The notes under the pieces are model-generated. The model was not told the origin of the DNA. It did no database searches and saw nothing but the letters and a program-made list of their open reading frames with translations. From positions 1 to 64,000 of the forward strand of contig LJIE01000002.1 in assembly GCA_001281695.1 (NCBI GenBank): DNA of 64,000 bases. The letters run 5' to 3'. This DNA is from a bacterium 336/3 (GTDB taxonomy: Bacteria > Bacteroidota > Bacteroidia > Cytophagales > Thermonemataceae). This document shows positions 1-8,526 of this stretch, in pieces. The translations under genes and the position numbers were made by a program. Each line of letters begins with the position of its first letter. Within the stretch, counting starts at the first letter, position 1.

Positions 1-27
1 AGGTACAAACCTTTTTTTTACTTCCAA
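1..27 (-). promoter_or_regulatory. Leftward promoter, -7 box cut by window edge
   Basis: Read on the minus strand, TTTGG (TTG at 27-25) is followed after exactly 19 bases by TACCT, which would complete as TACCTTTG beyond position 1. This is the Bacteroidota sigma-A promoter architecture (TTG, 19-21 bases, TAnnTTTG). The last three bases of the -7 box lie outside the window, so the match is partial. Confidence 0.5.
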
Positions 28-124
28 ATTTTTTTCGAAAAATTTTTAAAGTTTTTTTTAAACTCCTTTTTTCAATGTGTTCAGCGTTTCAATTTCGCCT
101 CGACCTTCTGTCGATTTGGGAGTG

Positions 125-154
125 CAAAGGTACGAAGTGTTTTTTAATCTCCAA
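125..154 (-). promoter_or_regulatory. Leftward promoter, full -33/-7 match
   Basis: On the minus strand TTTGG (TTG at 154-152) is separated by exactly 19 bases from TACCTTTG (132-125), a perfect Bacteroidota -7 box followed by CAC. Transcription would start near 118 and run left. Together with the partial promoter at 1-27 it forms a tandem pair with the same spacing and A/T-rich spacers, an arrangement familiar from rRNA operons of this phylum. The target gene is outside the window. Confidence 0.7.
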
Positions 155-323
155 ATTTATTTTTAAATTTTTTTAAAAAAATCTAAAAAACCTTCAAATT
201 TCAAGAAATAAGGACTATTTTTTCTTGAAGGGTATCAAACTTAGTATAAAAAAATGACAATTCCAAAATATTTCAACTAAAATATCATTATAATAGCAAC
301 CTATTTTTAAACTAAGCTCTATT

Positions 324-1490
324 ATGGATATATCTTATATTATCAATGAATTGGGAGAAGAAAGAGAACTTTATATGAACTCTGTTGCTCCTCCTATCTT
401 TCAAACCTCTATGACTTGTTTTAATACTGTGGAAGCTATGCGGGCAAGTCTTTTTAAAGAATCTGAAACTCCATTTTATACAAGAGGTAATAATCCAACT
501 ACTGATATCCTCAGAAAGAAGCTTGCCGCTTTAGAAGAATCTGAAGATTGTCTAGTATTTGGTAGTGGTAGTGCTGCAGTAGCTGCAGCTGTATTGAGTT
601 GTTTAAATAGTGGAGATCATATTATATGTGTTCAAAAACCTTATAGTTGGACTAATAAATTATTAAACATTTGGCTTAAGCGATTTAATGTTTCAGTTAC
701 AATGATTGATGGCACAGACACTAATAATTATGAAAAAGCTATTCAATCAAATACAAAAGTAGTATTTCTTGAAAGCCCTAATTCATTTACTTTTGAATTA
801 CAAGATATTGAAGCAGTTGCTCAGATAGCCAAAAAGCATGGTTTAGTTAGCATTATAGATAATAGTTATGCAACACCATTAAACCAAAAACCTATTCATA
901 TGGGGATAGATATGATTGTTCATTCTGGAACAAAGTATTTAGGAGGACACAGTGATGCTGTTGCTGGTGTACTTTGTGGTAGTAAAGCTCATTTGAAGAA
1001 AATTTTTGAAGGAGAATTTATGACTTTGGGAGGGGTTATTTCACCTTTTAATGCTTGGCTTCTTCTAAGAGGACTTAGAACTTTACCTATTCGTATGGAG
1101 AGGGTTGCCCAAACAACGCCCCAAATTATTGATTTCTTAGCCGACCATCCTAAAGTAAAAAAGATTTATTATCCGTTTCATCATTCGCATCCACAATATG
1201 AATTAGCAAAACGCCAAATGAAAAATCCTGCGGGGCAGTTTTCTATTGAAATTGAGGCAAAGAACATTGAGGAAGTAGAGATGTTTTGTAATTCGTTGAA
1301 ACGTTTTTTGATGGCAGCCTCTTGGGGAAGTTATGAATCACTGATATTTCCTGCATGTACATTATATGGTTCAGAAAATTATAGCTCTGCTCCTTTTCAT
1401 TGGAGTTTGATACGTTTTTATATTGGCTTGGAGGAAGCAGATGTACTAATTGAAGATTTAAAACAGGCTTTTGATAAGATAAATAATTAA
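324..1490 (+). CDS. PLP-dependent Cys/Met metabolism enzyme (transsulfuration family)
   Basis: A 388-residue member of the cystathionine gamma-synthase/beta-lyase/methionine gamma-lyase fold-type I family. Tyr52 and Arg54 in YTRGNNPT are the phosphate and substrate contacts contributed across the dimer. A glycine/serine phosphate loop follows near residue 80 (FGSGSAAV, where many relatives have GSGMAA). The cofactor lysine is Lys204 in HSGTKYLGGHSD. Length is normal for the family. Sequence alone does not settle whether it makes cystathionine, cleaves it, or cleaves methionine. It is monocistronic and faces the carbonic anhydrase gene, with a shared terminator at 1490-1525. The start at 324 is the only sensible ATG, and the N-terminus fits the family. 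Confidence 0.85.
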   Translation: MDISYIINELGEERELYMNSVAPPIFQTSMTCFNTVEAMRASLFKESETPFYTRGNNPTTDILRKKLAALEESEDCLVFGSGSAAVAAAVLSCLNSGDHIICVQKPYSWTNKLLNIWLKRFNVSVTMIDGTDTNNYEKAIQSNTKVVFLESPNSFTFELQDIEAVAQIAKKHGLVSIIDNSYATPLNQKPIHMGIDMIVHSGTKYLGGHSDAVAGVLCGSKAHLKKIFEGEFMTLGGVISPFNAWLLLRGLRTLPIRMERVAQTTPQIIDFLADHPKVKKIYYPFHHSHPQYELAKRQMKNPAGQFSIEIEAKNIEEVEMFCNSLKRFLMAASWGSYESLIFPACTLYGSENYSSAPFHWSLIRFYIGLEEADVLIEDLKQAFDKINN

Positions 1491-1525
1491 AAAAACAGGC
1501 AAAGTGAATACTTTGCCTGTTTTTT
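1490..1525. terminator. Bidirectional rho-independent terminator
   Basis: AAAAAACAGGCAAAG at 1490-1504 pairs perfectly with CTTTGCCTGTTTTTT at 1511-1525 around a six-base loop. A-tract and T-tract flank the stem on both sides, so it can end transcription of the PLP enzyme gene rightward and of the carbonic anhydrase gene leftward. The carbonic anhydrase stop codon overlaps its edge. Confidence 0.9.
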
Positions 1526-2171
1526 AATCTCCTAAATTATACTGAAAGATGGGATGAAGTGTTTTAGGGTCATCTACTAAAACATCTAAATCTTTTATTT
1601 TTCCTGTTTTTAAGTCAAACACCCAACCATGAATGCTCAACTCTCTATTAGCCCATGCCTTTTGCACAAAGGATGTTTCTGCAAGGTTATAAACTTGCTC
1701 TTTTACATTTAACTCTACAAGTCTATCAGCTTTTATCTTTTCATCTTCGATGTTGTCAAGCTCTTCACGATGTTTGAAATATACTTCTTTAATATTCCAA
1801 AGCCATTTATTAACCAAGCCAAAATCTGTATTCTTCATGGAAGATATTACACCACCACAACCATAATGCCCACATACAATAATATGTTGTACATGTAATA
1901 CTTGAACAGCGTATTGCAAAACACTTAAAAAATTCAAATCTGTATGAACTACCAAATTAGCAATATTTCTGTGTACAAAAACTTCGCCTGGTTTAGCTCC
2001 AGTTACTTCTTCAGCAGGTACTCGACTATCAGAGCAACCTATCCATAAAAATTTGGGACTCTGGCCTTTAGCGAGATCCTCAAAATAACCTGGTTCTTTT
2101 TCAATCTTTTCTGTTACCCATTTTTCATTATTAAGTAACATTTGTTGGTAAATACTTACATCTACTGCCAT
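1524..2171 (-). CDS. can: Beta-class carbonic anhydrase
   Basis: A 215-residue zinc enzyme that interconverts CO2 and bicarbonate in the cytoplasm. The zinc ligands and catalytic dyad are visible: Cys46, Asp48 and Arg50 in CSDSRVP, then His102 and Cys105 in HYGCGG. Spacing is the same as in E. coli Can, shifted by four residues. Length is typical of plant/E. coli-type beta enzymes. The role is probably to supply bicarbonate for carboxylases. No clear promoter box was seen ahead of it, although 274 bases separate it from the divergent terC-like gene. The gene symbol rests on motif match only. Confidence 0.95.
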   Translation of the reverse strand: MAVDVSIYQQMLLNNEKWVTEKIEKEPGYFEDLAKGQSPKFLWIGCSDSRVPAEEVTGAKPGEVFVHRNIANLVVHTDLNFLSVLQYAVQVLHVQHIIVCGHYGCGGVISSMKNTDFGLVNKWLWNIKEVYFKHREELDNIEDEKIKADRLVELNVKEQVYNLAETSFVQKAWANRELSIHGWVFDLKTGKIKDLDVLVDDPKTLHPIFQYNLGD

Positions 2172-2265
2172 AGTATTTTAAAGTTATATGAATTAGTAAT
2201 TTCAACGAATATAAAGTATTTTTCTTATATTAGGGTATAATTTTAGTTAGAAGAAAAATATTTGC

Positions 2266-2295
2266 TTGTAAATTTAAACCAAAATATTACATTTG
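2266..2295 (+). promoter_or_regulatory. Promoter candidate upstream of terC-like gene (distal)
   Basis: TTG at 2266-2268 is followed by exactly 19 bases and TACATTTG at 2288-2295, matching the Bacteroidota consensus. It would give a leader of about 145 bases before the ATG at 2446. A second, closer -7 box lies at 2410. Confidence 0.5.
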
Positions 2296-2409
2296 CGTTA
2301 AAAACACTACTTAACTTAGTATATTTAAAAAAAAAAATCTATTTTTACATTTTTTACTAAATACTCGTTATATTTAAATACACTTACAACTATTTTTTAA
2401 GAAAATTTA

Positions 2410-2417
2410 TACCTTTG
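2410..2417 (+). promoter_or_regulatory. Promoter -7 box of terC-like gene (proximal)
   Basis: TACCTTTG is a perfect -7 box 28 bases before the ATG at 2446. No TTG occurs 19 to 21 bases upstream, so the -33 region is weak. Confidence 0.5.
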
Positions 2418-2445
2418 AAAATGATTTTTACTTTACAAAAAAACT

Positions 2446-3552
2446 ATGTTCAGTAGCGAAACTCTCTTTTTTTCCTCATTTCTTATTTTTATATTAATCA
2501 TGCTAGCCCTTGATTTAGGAGTTTTTTCCAAATCAAGTCATATAATTAGCTTTAAAGAGGCTATTATTTGGAGCATTGTTTGGGTTTCTTTAGCATTAGC
2601 GTTTTTTGTATTTTTAAGATATGAAGGGCATCTAATTCATGATCCTCAAAATTATGAAGAAATCATTAAACGGGTTGATACAGAAGATAAAGAACTCTTA
2701 AAACTTAGCCCTAACAGGCCACATGAAGAGAACCTCCAAGAGTATAGAAATTATATTTCTATAGAATTTCTAACAGCATATTTGATAGAATATTCGCTCT
2801 CTGCAGATAACATTTTTGTTATTATTTTAATTTTTGCATCATTTGGCTTACGGGAGGAGTACTTTAAAAAGGTACTGTTCTGGGGCGTTCTGGGTGCTAT
2901 CATTATGCGTTTTATTTTTATATTTTTAGGCATAGAATTGGTTCAACGATTTCATTTTATCCTTTATATTTTTGGTGCATTCTTGGTGTATCAAGGTATC
3001 AAGATTTTCCTTGAGAAAGATGAAGATGATGAGAATATAGATACTCAAAAACACCCTATTGTACGTTTAGCCTCAAAATATTTTGCTGTCTATCCACACT
3101 ATGAACATGATAAGTTCTTTGTAAAAAAGGATGGTAAAAATATGATGACAACTCTGTTCATCGTTCTCTTAATAGTTGAATTTACTGATTTGGTATTTGC
3201 AGTGGACTCTGTACCTGCTGTTTTAGGTATTACACATGACCAACCCATAGCCTACTTTTCTAATATATTTGCAATCATGGGATTACGTTCTATGTTCTTT
3301 TTACTATCTAATATCATGCATTTATTCCATTATTTGAAGTATGGTTTAGGTGTACTCCTTACTTTTATTGGAGCAAAGATGTTATTAGAAGTTCCTTTAA
3401 AGTCCATAGGGTTCAAACCATCTTATTCTATATATATAATTTTGGCTATTTTAGTAACAAGTATAGTTTTATCTCTTATTTTCCCTAAAAAGGAGGATGA
3501 AGACTTGAATAAATCTGTTGTATCTGATGATAAAAAACCCAGTGATGTATGA
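2446..3552 (+). CDS. TerC/Alx-family integral membrane protein
   Basis: A 368-residue polytopic membrane protein. The TerC signature acidic motifs are present: Ser119-Ala-Asp121-Asn122 (SADN) in one helix and a second Asp/Ser pair (EFTDLVFAVDS, about 245-255) in another. Members of this family (Alx, MeeF/MeeY) export manganese or metallate exoenzymes. The older tellurite resistance label comes from plasmid loci and is not supported here. Residues 60-103 form a charged loop between the second and third helices. The C-terminus is a lysine/aspartate-rich tail. Its last four bases overlap the start of the next gene (ATGA), so the two are probably translationally coupled. It may belong to metal or envelope-stress homeostasis. 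Confidence 0.85.
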   Translation: MFSSETLFFSSFLIFILIMLALDLGVFSKSSHIISFKEAIIWSIVWVSLALAFFVFLRYEGHLIHDPQNYEEIIKRVDTEDKELLKLSPNRPHEENLQEYRNYISIEFLTAYLIEYSLSADNIFVIILIFASFGLREEYFKKVLFWGVLGAIIMRFIFIFLGIELVQRFHFILYIFGAFLVYQGIKIFLEKDEDDENIDTQKHPIVRLASKYFAVYPHYEHDKFFVKKDGKNMMTTLFIVLLIVEFTDLVFAVDSVPAVLGITHDQPIAYFSNIFAIMGLRSMFFLLSNIMHLFHYLKYGLGVLLTFIGAKMLLEVPLKSIGFKPSYSIYIILAILVTSIVLSLIFPKKEDEDLNKSVVSDDKKPSDV

Positions 3553-3914
3553 GTAAAGTAAAAAAATATGGTATTATCGCTTTAATAAGCATTGTTTTAA
3601 TATTTATAGCTTATGCCTCATTTATGTCTTTTGCTTGTTATAGCGAAGGTTCTCGTTCAGGGGTATTAGATAAATTTTCTAAAAAAGGAGCTATTTTTAA
3701 AACATGGGAAGGTGAATTGAGACAAGGCACTGAAGATAGAATTAACCCTCAGAAATTTGTTTTTTCAGTAAATTCATCAGAAGAGCAAACACTTAAAGAT
3801 TTAGATAGTTTTTCAGGAAAGCAGATTAAGGTCTATTATTGTCAAAAATATTGGACTTTTCCTTGGCAAGGAGATAGTGAATATTTTGTTAATAAAGTTG
3901 TTCTTGTTAAATAA
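3549..3914 (+). CDS. Small membrane-anchored protein of unknown function
   Basis: A 121-residue protein with one N-terminal hydrophobic helix (about residues 8-27) and a soluble outside domain. Visible conserved-looking elements are YSEGSRSG, KTWEGEL and a C-terminal FPWQGDSEYF. I recall small Bacteroidota proteins with the same YS-G-R-G/TWEGE/FPW-GD pattern, but no function is known to me. The start overlaps the terC-like stop by four bases, so the two form an operon, and a shared envelope role is possible. It ends 20 bases before a terminator shared with thrS. Confidence 0.75.
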   Translation: MSKVKKYGIIALISIVLIFIAYASFMSFACYSEGSRSGVLDKFSKKGAIFKTWEGELRQGTEDRINPQKFVFSVNSSEEQTLKDLDSFSGKQIKVYYCQKYWTFPWQGDSEYFVNKVVLVK

Positions 3915-3933
3915 CTCATCAGTTTATATAAAC

Positions 3934-3964
3934 AAAAAAGCCTTTCTAATTGAAAGGCTTTTTT
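3934..3964. terminator. Bidirectional terminator between the terC operon and thrS
   Basis: AAAAAAGCCTTTC at 3934-3946 pairs with GAAAGGCTTTTTT at 3952-3964 around the loop TAATT. A- and T-tracts on both sides let it serve both convergent transcripts. The thrS stop codon starts at 3968, just past it. Confidence 0.9.
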
Positions 3965-3965
3965 G

Positions 3966-5912
3966 TTATTTAACTACAGTAGCTTCTGTTACTTCTTCAT
4001 TGAATTTGGATATAAAATCTTCAATTTTAAAACTACCTAAATCTCCTTGTCCATGTCTACGAATTGATAGACTGTTATTTTCTTGCTCTTTTTCACCTAC
4101 TACAAGCATATAAGGAATTTTTTTCACTTCAGCATCTCTGATTTTACGTTGTATTTTCTCATCTCTTTCGTCTACATATCCTCTAATATCTTTTTCAGCT
4201 AAGATATTTAAGACTTCCTTTGCATACTCATTGAATCGTTCAGAAATTGGTAAAACTGCAATTTGCTCAGGAGCCAACCACAAAGGGAAATTACCTGCAC
4301 AATGTTCTGTAAGTACTGCAATAAAGCGTTCCATTGAACCAAATGGAGCTCTATGAATCATTACAGGACGATGTTTTTGATTATCAGAACCAACATACTC
4401 TAGTTCAAAACGATCAGGAAGTTGGTAATCTACTTGTATTGTACCTAGTTGCCATTTTCTACCCAAAGCATCACGTACCATAAAATCTAATTTTGGTCCA
4501 TAAAATGCAGCCTCTCCATACTCTACAACTGTATTTAGACCTTTTTCTAAAGCTACGGCTTGTATATCTGCTTCTGCTTTGTCCCAATCCTCCTCTTTTC
4601 CTATATATTTTTGTCTTTCTGTTTGATGACGTAGAGAAATTTGTGCTGTATATTCTTCAAAACCTAAAGCTTTGAAAACATATAAAACCAAATCTATTAC
4701 TTTTCCAAATTCACTACGAACTTGCTCTGCTGTACAAAAAATATGAGCATCATCTTGAGTAAAACCTCTCACACGAGTAAGTCCATGTAATTCTCCACTT
4801 TGCTCATAACGATATACTGTTCCAAACTCTGCTAAACGTAGAGGCAAATCTTTGTAAGAGCGAGGTTTTGACTTATAAATTTCACAATGATGTGGACAAT
4901 TCATAGGTTTAAGCAAGAATAATTCATCCTCTTCTGGTGTATGAATAGGCTGAAAAGAGTCTGCTCCATATTTTTCCCAATGTCCAGAAATCTCATATAA
5001 CTTCTTACTTCCAATATGAGGTGTAACTACAGGAGAATAACCTGCCTTCATTTGAGCTTTTCTTAAAAATTGTTCTAAGCGTTCTCTCAATAAAGTTCCT
5101 TTTGGTAACCATAGAGGTAAACCTTTACCAACATTTTCAGAAAAAGTGAATAATTCTAATTCTTGCCCAAGTTTTCTATGATCTCTTTTCTTTGCTTCTT
5201 CTAGTAAATGTAAATATTCTTTTAGCTCTTTATCTTGGGGAAATGTAACTGCATAAACTCTTGTTAATTGTTTTCTATCAGTTTGTCCAAGCCAGTAAGC
5301 TCCTGCAACATTCATTAGTTTTACAGCTTTAATAAAACCTGTATTAGGAATATGAGGTCCACGACAAAGGTCTGTAAAATTTCCTTGTTGATAGAATGTG
5401 ATTTCACCATCATTCAGTCTATTTAAAAGTTCTAATTTATACTCATCTCCTTTTTCTTGAAAATATTTAATAGCATCTGCTTTAGATATCTCTGAACGTA
5501 TATATTCATTTTTTTGGCGAGCAAGCTCTAACATTTTTGCTTCTATTTTAGCAAAATCTTCTTGTGTTAAAGCTTTATCTCCTGTATCTATATCATAGTA
5601 GAAACCCGTTTCAATCGCTGGACCAATACCAAATTTTGTTCCTGGCAATATAGCTTCAATGGCTTCAGCCATTAAGTGAGCAGAGGAATGCCAAAATGTA
5701 GCTTTTCCTTCTGTATCTTTCCATGTTAATAATTGTAGGTGAGCATCTTGATTAATGGGGCGTGTAACATCTTGTACAATTCCATTTATTTTTGCAGAAA
5801 GTACGTTACGAGCTAATCCTTCGCTGATACTTAGAGCCACATCTAAGGCTGTAGTACCTTTATTGTACTCCTTTACTGCCCCATCAGGCAGTGTAATTTT
5901 AATTTTGTCCAT
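3966..5912 (-). CDS. thrS: Threonyl-tRNA synthetase
   Basis: A 648-residue class II aminoacyl-tRNA synthetase that charges tRNA-Thr. Domains in order: the N-terminal TGS domain (about 1-60, KITLPDG), the editing domain with [10 protein letters not shown] and CRGPHIP, the catalytic core with MNCPHHC (zinc site), motif 2 ([18 protein letters not shown]) and motif 3 (FGSMERF), and the C-terminal anticodon-binding domain. The frame is open to 5990, but the extra 26 residues would run through the gldN terminator and a promoter box, so the ATG at 5912 is preferred. That start also gives normal length. In many bacteria infC, rpmI and rplT follow thrS; here thrS stands alone and faces a convergent operon. 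Confidence 0.95.
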   Translation of the reverse strand: MDKIKITLPDGAVKEYNKGTTALDVALSISEGLARNVLSAKINGIVQDVTRPINQDAHLQLLTWKDTEGKATFWHSSAHLMAEAIEAILPGTKFGIGPAIETGFYYDIDTGDKALTQEDFAKIEAKMLELARQKNEYIRSEISKADAIKYFQEKGDEYKLELLNRLNDGEITFYQQGNFTDLCRGPHIPNTGFIKAVKLMNVAGAYWLGQTDRKQLTRVYAVTFPQDKELKEYLHLLEEAKKRDHRKLGQELELFTFSENVGKGLPLWLPKGTLLRERLEQFLRKAQMKAGYSPVVTPHIGSKKLYEISGHWEKYGADSFQPIHTPEEDELFLLKPMNCPHHCEIYKSKPRSYKDLPLRLAEFGTVYRYEQSGELHGLTRVRGFTQDDAHIFCTAEQVRSEFGKVIDLVLYVFKALGFEEYTAQISLRHQTERQKYIGKEEDWDKAEADIQAVALEKGLNTVVEYGEAAFYGPKLDFMVRDALGRKWQLGTIQVDYQLPDRFELEYVGSDNQKHRPVMIHRAPFGSMERFIAVLTEHCAGNFPLWLAPEQIAVLPISERFNEYAKEVLNILAEKDIRGYVDERDEKIQRKIRDAEVKKIPYMLVVGEKEQENNSLSIRRHGQGDLGSFKIEDFISKFNEEVTEATVVK

Positions 5913-5969
5913 AAAATAAAAGGTTAATATCAAAAACGCACAACTGTTCTTGACAAGTGAAAACTGTTG

Positions 5970-5977
5970 CAAATGTA
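5970..5977 (-). promoter_or_regulatory. thrS promoter -7 box
   Basis: TACATTTG on the minus strand (5977-5970) lies 58 bases before the preferred thrS ATG. It directly abuts the gldN terminator at 5980-6013, so the -33 region falls within the terminator stem and no TTG is found there. The position supports the 5912 start. Confidence 0.5.
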
Positions 5978-5979
5978 AT

Positions 5980-6013
5980 AAAAAAGCCACACTGTATACA
6001 GTGTGGCTTTTTT
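5980..6013 (-). terminator. gldN terminator, perfect 34-base palindrome
   Basis: AAAAAAGCCACACTGTA (5980-5996) is followed directly by its exact reverse complement (5997-6013). The strong GC core plus a T-run forms a terminator 18 bases after the gldN stop. It ends the porP-gldKLMN transcript before thrS, whose promoter lies immediately downstream. Confidence 0.9.
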
Positions 6014-6030
6014 ATTTTTTATTTTAAAGA

Positions 6031-6825
6031 TTAGAATTCCCAAAGATTATGTTCGAATTCCATCAATTCCATTTCAGCTTCTTGAGCTTTGTAAAGTTCT
6101 TCTATCTGATCTGTATAGATTTGATTCAAGTATTTATCATCTGGGTTAGATACTTTCAAGATTCTTGAAGAGAATACTCTCAACTCAAAGGCATCCATAA
6201 TACACATGTGTCTGCGATTATTATTAGGATTGTACCAAAGAGCTTCTTTTTGATTAGACTCTACATAAATTTGTCTGAAGTATCTATCAACTTCTTTGTA
6301 TTTGAAACTAGCTACCTCTTTATCCCCTCCACCTTCACCAAAACCAGGAGCTATTAAGTTAATAGCAATAATATTCATATACATTCTAGAACGTCTTTTA
6401 TCAAAAATAATTTCTTCTAGAATTTCCATAACATAAATATCATCTGGCTTCAACAATACTGGTGTAATCTGCTCATAAGGGTTTCCTGCCTGATCTATCA
6501 ACTTTACAGTTTCGAAACCTTTATCCCAAGCAGTATCCTTCACTAGATCTTTTTTATTCAAGAAGAGATCTGTCATACTGGTTGTGATATCATAAGCAGC
6601 TACTTTTCCTTCTTTACCTGCTTGTATTAGTCGTGCTGGAAACTCGTAGCCTACTGCTAAAAAAGGTTTGTTCTGTTTTTCTTTCAGATTAATCCTTCTT
6701 ACAACAGTTTTTCTAAACATAACATCATCTTCCAATACAGGTCTAACAGCATTAGGGTTATACCCAAACTGAGCATTTACAGAGAAGCTTACAAGAAATA
6801 ACAGAAATAAACAACACTTTTTCAT
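6031..6825 (-). CDS. gldN: Gliding motility / type IX secretion protein GldN (PorN)
   Basis: A 264-residue periplasmic protein that forms the outer-membrane-associated ring with GldK in the type IX secretion system. The N-terminal signal peptide (MKKCCLFLLFLVSFSVNAQ) is clear. The body has family features such as YDITTSMTDL and an ALWYNPNNNRR stretch. The frame extends ten codons further (to 6855), but the ATG at 6825 directly precedes the signal peptide. It is the last gene of the cluster, about 30 bases after gldM, and is followed by a strong terminator. Position and order (K-L-M-N) confirm the assignment. Confidence 0.93.
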   Translation of the reverse strand: MKKCCLFLLFLVSFSVNAQFGYNPNAVRPVLEDDVMFRKTVVRRINLKEKQNKPFLAVGYEFPARLIQAGKEGKVAAYDITTSMTDLFLNKKDLVKDTAWDKGFETVKLIDQAGNPYEQITPVLLKPDDIYVMEILEEIIFDKRRSRMYMNIIAINLIAPGFGEGGGDKEVASFKYKEVDRYFRQIYVESNQKEALWYNPNNNRRHMCIMDAFELRVFSSRILKVSNPDDKYLNQIYTDQIEELYKAQEAEMELMEFEHNLWEF

Positions 6826-6857
6826 AATATAATAAACTTTGAGTACGCAACACAATT

Positions 6858-8438
6858 TTAGTTAAGAGGAACGTTCACAATAGGGTTAGCAACTTTTGCA
6901 GGAAGAACAGAACCTCTAAAATTAGTTCTTTTAACATCTGTAACTTTGATAGAATATAAATCACCTGGTTTTGCTTTTGCAGAAAGTGATCCTAAAGCTC
7001 CTAGACCAGGGACAGTCATAACTGTTCTACCACCACTCTTTAAAGCAATACTAACACCGTCTGCTCTATAGTTAGCTTCTCTAGGTAGAGCTGAAGCGAA
7101 ATTTGGTTCAGGTTTGATAATAACAGATAGGTTTGATAAACGAGAGCTAATACCATTTGATATATCTACTTCTACACCACCCATCATTACAGCAACTCTA
7201 GCTAAAGGTACAGCTTTTACACCAAATTTACGGTCACCAACACGGCTTCCACCACTTGATACAGTCAAAACGCATTCTTTAGCTCCATCATTAGGGATGA
7301 TAATAATATCGTTTTTAGTAGAGCCTGAAACAAATGAACCACCAGAAACACCATAAGAAGGATTATAACTAGCTCCAAGTTCAGGAACACTTACTTTTAA
7401 TTCATTACCACAACCTTCATACAATGCAATAATATTAGGGTTTTCAACTACAATGTTGGGCTGAACAACTGTATATTCTTGCTTGAATGTGAAAGTTGTA
7501 TCTTTACCTTTTACTTTGGTTTTAATTTCACCATTGATGGTGTTTTTACCTGAACCACCAGCAGTAAATTCAATTTCTGCAATACCTTGAGCATTTTTCT
7601 TTAATGGAGAACCATTTAAAAATGCTTCCATAGGAATTTTATCAGATGTTGCAGCTAAGAACATAGAACCTTTGATTTTCTGACCTGTAGCCACAACAGA
7701 AGATTCTAATGAAATAAAGCCTTGGTATTGATCAGGAGAAGGAGGAACTTCGTTCACACCTACTTTCTTTACAGCTTCTGCTTCATATCTGCGAACCTCA
7801 TTTTTTAAATGAGCAAGTACAGCTATTGTAGCAGCAACTGGAGTTTGTCCAAAACTTCTGTTTGGATAATCTTTTTTCTTATCTACTTCAGTAGTACCTA
7901 TAAAGTCATTACATAAAGGTTCTAATTTGAAGCCTTTGAATTCTGCATCAACATTTTGAACAATGTTAGCAAGATCATTAGCGAAGCTATTCATTTTCTT
8001 TTGTAATGTATAACCTTCACCACCTTTGCTACCAGCTGCACCAATCATCAAACCTTCCATTTTGGTTTCACCTTGTACGTCAACTGGTTTTTTAGTTTCA
8101 GGATTAATACCTCCTGCTTTTTCTATTACCTTTTTCTCAACATCATTCAAGTAGTTAATAGCTTCTGTTGTCTTAACTCTTAAATCTTGAATAGCTTTTA
8201 CCTTTTTTAAATGTTTGGGTTCTTTATCCAATCCATCTTTTCTTGCTTGTTCTTCAAAAGCTTTTACAGCTAATCCTGTAGCTTTTTCTGATCTTGAAGC
8301 ACTTTCATCAAGAGCTTCAGCCAAGAAGAAGAACTTATCAATAATTGATGAACTTACCTGCAACGCAAGTAGGGCGGTAAGTACCAAGTACATCAGGTTA
8401 ATCATCTGTTGCCTTGGGGATTCTTTTGCACCTGCCAT
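6858..8438 (-). CDS. gldM: Gliding motility / type IX secretion motor protein GldM (PorM)
   Basis: A 526-residue inner-membrane protein with one N-terminal helix (about 15-35) and a long periplasmic part made of several beta domains. It links the GldL motor to the GldK/GldN ring. The hallmark N-terminus SPRQQMINLMYLVLTALLAL is present, including Arg9, which in Flavobacterium johnsoniae pairs with the GldL membrane glutamate for proton-driven rotation. Length is normal. It lies 88 bases after gldL and about 30 bases before gldN on the same strand. Confidence 0.95.
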   Translation of the reverse strand: MAGAKESPRQQMINLMYLVLTALLALQVSSSIIDKFFFLAEALDESASRSEKATGLAVKAFEEQARKDGLDKEPKHLKKVKAIQDLRVKTTEAINYLNDVEKKVIEKAGGINPETKKPVDVQGETKMEGLMIGAAGSKGGEGYTLQKKMNSFANDLANIVQNVDAEFKGFKLEPLCNDFIGTTEVDKKKDYPNRSFGQTPVAATIAVLAHLKNEVRRYEAEAVKKVGVNEVPPSPDQYQGFISLESSVVATGQKIKGSMFLAATSDKIPMEAFLNGSPLKKNAQGIAEIEFTAGGSGKNTINGEIKTKVKGKDTTFTFKQEYTVVQPNIVVENPNIIALYEGCGNELKVSVPELGASYNPSYGVSGGSFVSGSTKNDIIIIPNDGAKECVLTVSSGGSRVGDRKFGVKAVPLARVAVMMGGVEVDISNGISSRLSNLSVIIKPEPNFASALPREANYRADGVSIALKSGGRTVMTVPGLGALGSLSAKAKPGDLYSIKVTDVKRTNFRGSVLPAKVANPIVNVPLN

Positions 8439-8526
8439 ATATAAATGCTCTTAGTTTTTAGTTCAAAGTTTATACCAAATTTTGTATGAAGGAGTAAATT
8501 TCGTTGGAAATTTACTCTACCATGAT

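Larger units (their letters stand above)
1..323. other. Left-edge non-coding region with leftward promoters
   Basis: No convincing reading frame is present. The stretch is very AT-rich, with many T and A runs, and contains a GC-richer island at about 85-135. Two Bacteroidota-type promoters on the minus strand lie at 1-27 and 125-154 and are listed separately. The first gene on the plus strand starts at 324. No clear TAnnTTTG promoter was found for it. The leader between the two promoters and the window edge has no open frame, which fits a stable RNA operon or a long untranslated leader to the left. Confidence 0.6.

Noticed and set aside
2446-3552. Tellurite resistance function for the TerC-like protein
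   Set aside because: The ter operon partners (TerA, B, D, E, Z) are absent, and family members are now better described as metal exporters.
5913-5990. Longer thrS start giving a 674-residue protein
   Set aside because: The added residues run through the thrS promoter box and the gldN terminator and do not resemble ThrRS N-termini.
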